DNA from: Diphasiastrum complanatum
Lineage: Eukaryota > Streptophyta > Lycopodiopsida > Lycopodiales > Lycopodiaceae
Assembly (NCBI GenBank): GCA_029204225.1
Contig: CM055103.1
Coordinates: forward strand, 21,390,709-21,454,708
Direction: 5' to 3'
DNA: 64,000 nt
Part shown: piece after piece, positions 33,301 through 44,500 of the stretch
Numbering within the stretch: position 1 is the stretch's first letter
Layout: every line of letters begins with the position of its first letter
Translations under genes and position numbers: made by a program
Notes under the pieces: generated by a model
The model's input: the letters and a program-made list of their open reading frames with translations, nothing else
What the model was told of the DNA's origin: nothing
Database searches by the model: none

Positions 33301-34776
33301 CACTTCCAAAATGGCATAAGAACATGCAAACAAAAAATGTTCTGCTGCTGAAACTTTCTCTAAGAAGGACCAGTTTTATTTCTCCATGATCTGCTCATTA
33401 CAACAACATAGACTCTGCAAATTTTTTCTAGAAAGTATAGCACTGAAAATAGTTGGTAAAATCTATCAATTACACTGCAGTGAAAACAGGCCGCTTGATA
33501 TCCATATAGTGGTGGAAAATCCAGCTAATTGGCCTACACCATCTGTATTCCGTTGACATATTTGCTTGAATCAAGAAGTTCGTTTATCCTCAAAAATATA
33601 TTACATCCAGCACTAATTGGATTGAGAAAAAGTGGAACGAGGATCCGCATTACATGAAGATGACCTCACAAGCTCATCCTCACTCTTATGATAGAGGCGT
33701 AAACCTTGGCGGTCTAATAACTTTATGTGGTGGATCCCGTTTGGAGAGACTACGCCTAAGAACTACAATTGAATTCAGTCATACCTGAAGAAGAGCATTT
33801 TGTAACAAGACTACCGGAGCGAAACCTGTCTTTCGAATGAGCCAACTACTTTTCGAGCTTTGGTCTACCTATTTTGGTACAAAGCTTCCCTCAAGCACCC
33901 ATCAGTATATCAGACGATTCCTCTATCGCGCATATCTAGAGCGGACTTGGCGCCACCGGTTAGGGGTTAAGCCAGCTTTCTACCGGACCCATTTCTTGGA
34001 GCTGGATGCATCAGGGACACCAGTCATTCCACACTATTTAGATTCGGGACTATCACATTGTCTCAGATTCACACTGGGACAGCTCAGGGTATCCTCTCAT
34101 CAGCTAGCTATTGAGACTAGGAGGTTCCATGGTATTCCGAGAGAGGAGCGTATTTGCCAGTTATGCTCTCTAGGTGAGGTGGAGTCTGAGGAGCACTTTA
34201 TCTTCAGCTGCCCTGTATACTATGATATCAGAGGACAATATCATTGCCTGTTTCGAGACATGCCTACCACTCTACGCTCTCTACCTCACAGCCATTGATC
34301 ACTTCATTCTTTACTAGGCGGAGACCGCGTGACTTAGCGCATGAGGACGAGGATTATGCCGTTGATGATAGCCGCTCGCATTCCCATAGAGATTAGAGAC
34401 AGTGTATTTCTCACCATCACGTTACTACCAGGATCACCAGACATCCTATGTAGAGACGTACTACTACACATGCTCATGCTCATAGACGACGCCGGCAGGC
34501 TCCAGTGCCTTCTCATGCTGTGGCTCACATTACATCCTTTTACAGCAGCAGCACAGCACAATCTTGACATCTGGACATCGATATATATGATTATTATGCA
34601 CAGACACACTCACATACGTGTACTTTAGTTGTACTAGATGTTTTCTTTATTACAGTTTTGGAGACATTTTATACGCTCCCATGGTTACCACACACTTGAC
34701 ATGTACTTCATTAGTCTTATATGCCTTTTGGCATGGAAAAGACATTAATAAAGCTTTCTTTCTTTCTCTCCTCTCA

Positions 34777-34855
<79 letters not shown>

Positions 34856-35518
34856 GCGCAGGTCTGGTAGCATGGGTTTTGGGTCCGCGCCTGTTTTCGG
34901 TTTTTTTTTTTTTTGAAATGCGTCCAGGTCTCGGGCACGTGCCCGGGAACGCTGGGCTTGTCCACTGGACACGTCCAGCGTCAAAAAAAAAAATAATTGA
35001 AACAAAGATGGGCGCGCCCGACCCCGCGCCCGGGCGCCGGGCATGGACGTGAAATGGCCGCGCCCGGCCCGGACCCTCATGTAGTATGCTACGATCAGCT
35101 ATTTATTTTTATTGGAATATCATAACTTTAGTTATCTTGATTTGATTGAAAGACCCAAAGAAAGCTTCATAAAATCTCTTGAGAGCATCGAGACTTGTAG
35201 ACCATGTATATATTGGGCCTTGGCCAAAAGAACGACATTAATTGAGCAATTGCGAAAGCTGGCCTACTCTTTTGCACAGAGTCCGTTTATTTCCAGCCAA
35301 CCACTTCTTTTCCATTATGCTCCCCCAAAGTTTTACTGAGAAATGTCCAATTAGAATTGTCCTATGATTAGATAGATCATTCTCGTCACGGTTCTGAACA
35401 AACGAACAATAGTGTTATGCCCATACATTGGGAAATCGTGAATTTTATTTTTTTGATTCTTCACGTGTCTCTATGAATCTTAACGCTAATTGCAAGTAAA
35501 ATCTACCCCATTGAAATC

Positions 35519-35587
<69 letters not shown>

Positions 35588-38494
35588 TTAGAGATTAGAG
35601 ATTATATGTTTGTGCTTGCAGAATATTCATAAACAGCTAGAAGGTCTTCTAAGCAGGATGCCATATGTAACAAGTGATGGAGACTTAGTGGTTGGGTCAC
35701 GATCTGCAACAGTGTTTCTTTTAGATTCTTGCACTGGTTCACTAGTTTGGAGTTTTCATCCTGAAACTGAGAAACTTAAAAGAGGAGGGGAGAGTGCAGG
35801 AGTGCCAGAGGGGTCGATGGGGCAATCTCTTGAAAGTAAACTCAAAAGTTTGACCAGCTTCAAGCCTCTGTATATATCCCAAATCAACTATACTGTCAAT
35901 ATTTTTGAAGCTTCTACAGCTAAATTAAAATGGAACATTAATTTTGTGGAGATTGGCACACTTGACTTGGGACAAGCAACAAACGATCACTCTCAGCTTT
36001 CAGATGATTATTCAATGTTAAACTTATCATTTGGTCCTGCAGCAGGTAAATTCATGCAGAAATTTGGCTATAGACATTATAATGAAGGTGCACAATTTAC
36101 TCCACTTGCAGTATTTTCCTCTTCTGACAAATTGTTGAGGCAGCTCGTAACAAAACATACAAAGGCATCTTCGGAACCACAGATTAGGTTGACGCACGAA
36201 GAGCCTGTACTTTCTCTTCCTCCAGCAGAAGAGAGACTGAAACTAAAGCCACCAAAGGACTTCAAACTTTCTGAACTCATAAATGGAGCCAGAGAACAAA
36301 TACTGGTCTCTGATGGTACAAACAAAACTTTTGTCCCAAAGTTGATGCCTAACAGCGCTTCAATGAGTGTTGCATCACCTCCAGAGACTAAGGGGACTTT
36401 TAAGGTGGTGTGGTGGGTTGTACCTTTGGTATTTGGAGTGGTGATTGGATTAATAACTATTGTCCGCTTGGTATGGAAAAGAGGAGGAAAGGAAAAGGAC
36501 AAGCGGTCAGTTAATGGCAAGAAACGTAAAGCACGAAAAGCACCCATTGACGGAGTTGTCAATTTGAATACGAAGCAGTTGCAGTCTGGTGAGGTCGCTG
36601 TCCAATCAAAGGATTCCAAGGAGGACTTAGAGGAAGCTTATATGCAGGTGGCTGTGAGTAAATATCCCAAGACCAAGAATGGCCTTGTTCATGCTGAAGG
36701 CCGAAGAGTTGGATGCTTGTATGTGACCAACATTATTATTGGATATGGAAGTCATGGAACTTTAGTATTAGAAGGATCTATGGAGACCAGAAAAGTAGCT
36801 GTGAAAAGGTTGCTAGCTCAGTACTATAGAAAAGCTCGTAAAGAGATAGATGCTCTTATAGATTCAGATGCACATCCTAATGTTGTGCGCTACTATGCAA
36901 TGGAGCGGGACACTGATTTTGTGTATGTAGCCCTGGAACGATGTCATCTCAATTTGAATGACCTTATCCTGACACTAAGTCCACAGATTTCCTGCAAAGA
37001 TCCTGGTCGGGAAGGTGGAAGTTCTGAGCAGCTGTCGCAGGCAGCACAGAACCTTGAGAAGGAGACAAATTTGAAACTGTGGGATCACCTGAATCATCCT
37101 TCTCCATTGCTGTTAAAGCTTATGAGGTATTCATCTTAACGTTGTTACTACAGAATGATCGCTGCCTTCTGCAACATCATTAATTTGCCTGGTGTGGTTT
37201 TAGATGTCAGTCTATCGCTTATCACTTCCCTGTTGTTTTTTGGGTTTGTTCTTTGCTCTGGTCAATCGCAGCTTTTGAATGTTCTCCTTATTACCCTTAT
37301 GCTGCTGAGACCATTAGTGCAGAGAAGACAGTTTGAAAACATACTGACTGTAATGTATACATTTTTATGTTTTGTGTGATATCACCAAGCTTCAAGTTGT
37401 ATAAGTATGCTGAATGTAGACACGATAAATAGATCATCTAATATACTCACGACTAACTGCTGGGAGGGCTGAGATAGAGATGCCAAACATGTCTAGAAGG
37501 TGGATTGCCTAAGAGTTGGAAGCCCTCACTGTGAAGCCCCATAGATGAAGTGACTTCCAAATGAGAGTATATGTCTATAGGAAGTCACTGGATGTATAGT
37601 ATGAGCCGGAAGAGGGCATCGACCATTAGGCGAGGGACTGCAAACTTGACAATGATAATCTAATCCAGAATTAAGGGCTTAGCCTGAATCATCCAAGATA
37701 ACGTAGTGGCCTGAAGCTTCGATAAACGCCCATACATACAAAGCTATAGGAGTGACCATAGTATAAAAAACAGATGACACTGATCAGGAGCATCATGACT
37801 ATATCTCCTGAAGCAGAATTGCTCCAGCTGGACCAAGGAAGCATGAACTTTCCCAAGTCTAGCCAAAGCTGCATGCCGCATACTGAAGATAGGACCACTG
37901 AACAATACACCCAAATAGGCATCGGCTGAAACCACCTCCAAAGGCTGGCCATTGAAAATAAGCTCATTCTTGCATGAAGGCTCTCGAATCGTTGAAGACC
38001 ATACTTTGGTCTTTGAAATATTCACCCTCGGTCCTTATCTGGTGCAAGAAGTTTGTAAATTGTCCAAGTGTCTCTGAAGCCCCTCTCTAGTCGGTGAGAC
38101 TAGAGCCACATCATTAGCATATACTAGCATCTTAATCAGAATATCTCCAAGGCCACAACCCAAGTCTCCATCTTTGTGAATAACCTACTCAAGCTCATCA
38201 ATATACAAACCAAAGAAAGTAGGTGAAAGGGAGCATTCTTGTTTCACCCCAATGGTGCTCCAAATTGGTTGAAAAACTCGTAACTCACTTCTGAAACGAC
38301 CCCAGACTCTCTCATAGCGTGGCCATATGGTATCTATGAAAAGCCTAAGTCTTTCCACCTTTGAATAAGCAAGATCACGGAACTGTGTCAAAGGCTTTCT
38401 TGAAGTGCACAAAGCAACAATAAACTCTCTCTCGCCTATGTCTGGCCTGCAAAATAATGGTAGTGATATAATTTGTGGTGGAGTTCTCCTGTGT

Positions 38495-38548
<54 letters not shown>

Positions 38549-41500
38549 GAAATTTTATGATTGACATTCATTGAAATTGATAGTCTGTGGTCCATAAAAA
38601 TATGATCAAGTTCTGATATCTATGCTGAGATGAAATGAGAACCTTCATATATAACTGAATCCAGTCCCTTTTTTTTGTTCATGTCCTTGTTAGCAAGGAC
38701 ACGGACCAAAACCGTAGCTCACCTACTCTTCTTGAATGATGACTACTCTCAAGGCTTAGCATGCCTGTATAGCCTTGAGTTTACCTAATAAATGCCACTA
38801 CCCTTACAAGTAGGTGAACTAAAGTCTCGACTTTGTTGGCATGGGCAGTGAACCATAACATGAACTAGTTAAAAAATGCCCAACATAACAACTTTGATGA
38901 TGTAGCTTTTAAGCATGCTTAGATCCTCATGATGAAGATAACAACGAAGGGATTATATTGGTATAAAATAGCTCTTTAAAATTCTCCCTACATGCTTGTA
39001 GGTGGAATGGCTATGTTTCAACCCCCACTCTTATAATTTGAGTGTCTAAAATATTCATAACGATTAAAGAAAAAGCTTTAAGATCCGTCCCTGAGTAGAT
39101 TAAACCATACTCTTCCAATTTTGTTTGCAACATTCTGTTTGTGATCTCAAAATATGAGACTTTGAACCTCATCCTTCAAATAACCTATTTTCTCTGAATA
39201 GAAATGTCTTTGATGTATTGCGTTGAATAGACTTTGTATTTCTGGATGCTACCGATCCTAACAGTGTTACCTTTTTCTTTTCAATGGCATATGCATTTTT
39301 ACTTTTGAGAGAATCCAATTTTCTTGGCTCCTGGGCAAACACATACTGCGTGTGAAACCCCCCCCCCAAAAAAAAAAAGAAAAAGAGAGAGAAAAAGAAA
39401 AGGGATCTTAAGCATGTGAATTTTGAATCTAGTTGTTGAATCACTTTATGATGGATGCCTAAGTTTATTTCTTTCGAGTTCATCTATGCTCGAGTGCAAG
39501 TCACCAGTTTTAAAATATTGGATAAGGAAACTATCATAAAGAATGTTTTTTATTGTTGTTTCAGGGATATTGTTGATGGGCTGGAATACCTGCATAGTTT
39601 GGGATATGTACATCGAGATTTGAAGCCTCAAAATGTGTTGATTAACAAAGAGTTCACCCTATGTGCAAAAATTTCAGATATGGGCATTAGCAAGCGCCTC
39701 GATGACGGTGCCACCTCAATGGATTCCCACACAACAGGTAGTTCCAATCGCACTCCGCAAATGGAAGCATCCATTTATTTGTGCACGAATTGTGTACTTT
39801 GAAAAGCATTGCTTGTAATAATGTAAGTAACTCTTGTTGTCTTGCAATAGTTGTAGTTAAGTGTATCATCTAGTCTCTAGAGTAGCATTTAGAAAAATTT
39901 CTATTTTGTTTTGTTGTACATTTTGCACTTCAACTCATGATCTATGAATAAAAAAATAGACCCCCCTATAGCCTTGTTTTCTAAAGTAAAAAAGTTGGGA
40001 CCAAGGTGGCCCAATAAGGATGTAAAGTCAAAAACTAAGTTCTAGAGACTTCTCTTAGTCAACTAGTGACACTTGGCCATACTTTGTCAGTGTCAGTCTA
40101 TCACTACCATGCACGTTGACATTGTTAGAGTTAATGTTCACATTGTGACCCTTAATGTTGTCTTCTAGGGTTAAATTCAAAATTCCATATACGCCTCAAC
40201 AGTATGTAGCTTTGAAAGAAAGAATAGAACCATTCTTGAATGTGCATGAAGCATGCTAAAAGCCAAGGGGCTTCCCAATAAGATTTCGGGTGATGTGTTC
40301 ACCATCTTTGGACTTACTTGTTTGAAAACTTAAGTTGTTGAAAAATTCGGCAAATGCGACAATGCCATGCTTTTGGGACTCGCTTCAAGCCATAAAGAAC
40401 CTTCTATAGCTTGCGCACCATTTGTTATTTGCCTCAGATAGTAAGGCTTGGTCATTGATCATATAGACCCACTTGCTTTGCCCTTGGGAAGTTCAACCTA
40501 CTCCCAAGTCTCATTCTTTTGAATGGAGCCATACTCCTCCATAGCTTTTTGCAAACTTTGTCTTTGGCTGGCTCTTCAAAAGCATTTGCTCCTAAGAATT
40601 CATAATAGTTGCTATCAAAGCAAATTTTGGCTTGTCTTCTTGGCCTCAAGTTTCTTCTTGCTCCTTGAATGCTAGATTCTCCTTATTCAAGGATTTCGGC
40701 TTTAAAGTATCGAATGCCCATTTTAAACATTTTTTTAGAAAGAAGTCCAACATGGATGAGAGTAAGCAAATCTCTAAGCCCATCAATGCTCGTGAGAAGT
40801 TATCCAAGCTTGAAGTCTCACATATGTGAATGCAACACGCTATAGACAACTCGTTTGAAGTCTAATTTACTTGACTACCACTAGGTTCAACGTTGTTTAT
40901 GTGGTTTGAATACTAAGTTGATATACGAGTGAGCCCAAAAAGAGGTTAATTGAAAAGTGACAAAAAGAATCTTGAGATAAGTCGTCACCTACAATTTTGG
41001 AATTGAGAACAATAAAAAAAGCTAAAGCTTGAAGGACATGTGGATGTACATTGGGCATGCAACAAAAATGATAGAAGATCTACCACAAGATACGTGTTCC
41101 ACCTAGGGTGGGTGTTACGAGACCGTAACAGTACCGACCCAACAGTACTTTTGAGTACAGCTAACCAAAGGGCAGAGGACAGTGTGAGTCAGAGGCATGC
41201 ATGCATACCGTGCCGTCGGTATGAGGGCCAGTCATGCAGACACATGCGGACACATGCATACGACACAATCAGGTGACGAATGCCTCGTTACCGCCCATCC
41301 ATAGAGGTACTGCCACCTCTCCCCTGTGCTCTGGAGCTATAGACCACCATCAAGCAAGCTTGGATCTTCGATAAGCCATGGTGTCCAAATCCACCATGTC
41401 TTACCCTCGACCCTCGCCTACCTACATCCTGAGGCCTAGATAATCATCCTAACCTGACCACCAGTGGAAGACCTCTTCATTCTCGAGGAGAGAATGAATG

Positions 41501-44500
41501 ACAACTCAAGGAGATCCACCTCTATATATTTAGTCCAGGTTGGAGTCACGATCACTAACAATATCATTCGGCAAGCCATAGAATCTGAACAATTTTTCAA
41601 TGAAAGCCTGGCTAGTTCATATTCCTTGACAATTGATTTAGGTGGTATACATTGCGCCATCTTGGTTAGCCTGTCAACCACCACCCAAATGGCATCATGA
41701 CCCTTCCAGTTTTAGGGAGTCTACTCACAAAATCCATTGAAATGAGAAATCTAAAGATCCGACCCAACTAAAATACAGGCACATTATAGAGAACTAGAAC
41801 AAAAGAAGAAAATCAGGAATTACTTCCCACAGTTAAAAAACTTGAACAGATCAAATGAATCTATTTGTCCTTAGTAAATATGAATTTGAACATTGTAGAG
41901 GCTAGTGCAAACCCCTCTGTGCAAAAAGTGCTGCGGTCAAATTATGAGCAAAACATCACATATGGAGCACTTAATAGGGAGGAGAATGCCAATACATTAA
42001 TACAGGGATCGAGAAACAATCACAATGGGTGGGACAAGGATGACCTCCACAATAATTTATCATACCAATTTGAATAAGCTTATCCAAGTAAGCTAAGTGA
42101 TGCTAAGTAGATAACAACTTTGTAATGCATTAATCATTAATAATGAGCCTCAGAAATCTCTCTATATTATTTGAAGCACTATAGCCTCCGAGTGGCTGGA
42201 GGCCCAATAATGACCATTTACTGTAATAAGTGACAGGCCCAAGGGCCTAAAGTAAAAGGTCCAACTAACAAATAGGAAATATGTGAACCCATGGTTGTTA
42301 TCGATGTTCCTATGTGTGGTAGTTGGCTTTGTACTTTAGCTTTTTTGAAGTGCTCTAATTTCCTTCAATTAGACATCAGTTCCCTTGATCTATGTTCCTT
42401 TTGGCGAAGGAGGAAGGCACAATAATTTTTTGGTTAAGTTTTATTGTTAGAATACATCATACAAGGGGAAACTCACCTTACCATACATAGCTATGGTTTT
42501 CACACAACCTTTTGAAATTTTTTACACGAAACACAATATCAAAGGCTCTGATTGGGCATGACAAGCATGCAGCCTTGCAAGAGTATTTGTAGCTCAAATA
42601 TTGTCATCATAGGCATGTGGGAATACTTAGGGTTTTGTGACCAAGTTCGAAAATTAAATATGCTTTGATAGCAAATGTTGGAAATTCAAGCATGCTTTGG
42701 TGCTAGATTGACTATGAAGGAAACATTAGTGACACATGAACATTCACCATATTATAACTATGATCATGGACATACCACATCAAGGAGGAGAGTCACACAT
42801 GTATGTTTTTGCACACAGGAAATTACAACACGATATCATTTCACATACCTCGTAGCACCTCAAGGTGGGAGTCTAACACATCATGATTAGAGTTGGAGTC
42901 ACACGTTGATGTCATGAGTCTCAACCACTCCGAAATTCTCGTGATAAGATCATTAAACAAGAAAATAAACATTATACAAAATTAAAACATGATAAAACAA
43001 TATCCAACGGCTAACTGTGTGAGAGGGAGTCTCTTTGTTAATGTTTGATGATGCCAACATGGTTCCATGGGATCAATCAATGCACGACTTATAAAAGGGT
43101 GGTGATTGTTTGCTCTAGGAGTTGGTAGCTCTGGTTGGCAAGCTCCAGAACAAATTCTTCATCAGCGACAAACACGTGCAGTGGACTTGTTTAGTTTGGG
43201 TTGCATGCTGTTCTTTTGTATTTCTGGAGGGCAACATCCCTTTGGATCAAGGTTGGATCGAGACGGGAACATAGTTCTTGGAAAAGTTGATCTCTTTGCA
43301 ATTGATCATATGCCAGAGGCCACACACCTCATTGCAAGTCTGCTAGAAAAGGATGCTAAGAAAAGGTACGTTCTTTATGATATCTTGCTGGCTTTACTAT
43401 GTTCCAAAGCTCTTTAGGCTGAAGTTATGAAGCTTTTATCTAAAATGTTGATTTGTTGTCATATATTTGCTTGCTTTACAAAACATATATGAATGCCATC
43501 GCTCGTGGAAATTCAATCATTCTCCCTCATTTTGTACATTCTTGGTGAGATATATTGCAACTTGCCTTCTGATTCCTGTTGTGCTTCAATATTTTGTCTT
43601 TCAAGCTAACTATATGATTTATATTTTGTGACAGGCCCTCTGCTTTAGAAGTTAAATGCCATCCCTTTTTTTGGAGTGTTGAAAAACGTCTATCATTTCT
43701 TCGAGATTCTAGTGATCGCATTGAGCTTGAAGACAGAGATGACAATTCAGTTCTTTTAGGAGTTTTAGAGGCTGCTGCACCAGTTGCATTAGGACGATCA
43801 TGGGATGAAAAGCTAGATGGTCTGTTTCTTGATAATCTTGGCAAGTATAGGCGCTATAATTATCAAAGTGTAAGAGATCTCTTACGTGTGATTCGAAACA
43901 AACTTAACCATTATCGAGAACTTCCTTCAGCCGTGCAGGTAAAATTGATTGCTAAACAAATTTCTTTTGAGCCTTTAAGTTTGTTTGTATGAGAGAGAAA
44001 TAAAAAAGAAAAAGAAGATGAATGAGAAGGAGAAGAAGCTTATTAATCTCTTTCGTACCATAATTATACATAAGATGAGAAAAGTACAATGCATGTATAT
44101 GTTTGCCTGATAAAAAGTGTAAAGTCGTCATTGGTGGAAAGAAGAAAAACTGCTCTAGTCTAACTCAAATACATTGTGTGTGATGGCATAAGCTTTGAAA
44201 GAATTATTGTAAATGGCAGGACACAGTTTGTTGTGATCACTCACACAAAGTGAGTAAATAAATGACATCGTATGCATTGAAATGTGTAGTGTTTGGTCTT
44301 GATAGTGGGACCTTAGAAATCCGAAACGTACTTGGTCGGAACGTTTTTAAAAAAATAAAAAGACAGATGTTAAACTGGCCGCGATCTGCCTTCTTCTTCT
44401 TGGTAATACACTGCAAAACGCTTGATACGATTGCATTTGCGTATATTTTTTCTATGGCTTTTTGTTGCTGCTGTGCTAGTTTGTCACTGCGCTGTGCACA

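Larger units (their letters stand above)
25463..35075 (-). mobile_element. Family B transposon, inverted and interrupted copy (B')
   Basis: The right terminal region lies at 25463-25795 and the left terminal region at 34855-35075, both inverted relative to copy B. Between them, 32457-32800 matches one fold-back arm and 33080-33210 matches the segments at 4780-4640. A Ty3/gypsy element splits the copy at 26055/32372 and a LINE end (33837-34780) abuts the left terminal region. No transposase or accessory gene is recognised, so this looks like a deletion derivative. Confidence 0.5.
18365..35621 (+). other. IRE1 giant intron (17.3 kb) filled with transposons
   Basis: It runs from GTAAGC at 18365 to TGCTTGCAG at 35621. 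Contents, left to right: a MITE-like element (20359-21120), a possible LINE endonuclease remnant (23579), a minus-strand hAT fragment (24480-24960), the inverted family B copy (about 25463-35075) interrupted by a Ty3/gypsy element, a LINE 3' end (33837-34780), and a (GA)n tract next to the acceptor. Bases 18365-19500 and 21121-23560 show nothing I can identify. Bases 19800-19910 hold a GGGGGCGCTGCCCCC-type GC-rich patch. Confidence 0.8.

Noticed and set aside
36077-36619. 180-codon minus-strand frame across the IRE1 exon
   Set aside because: Antisense shadow of the large IRE1 exon, whose plus frame carries the membrane segment and kinase motifs.
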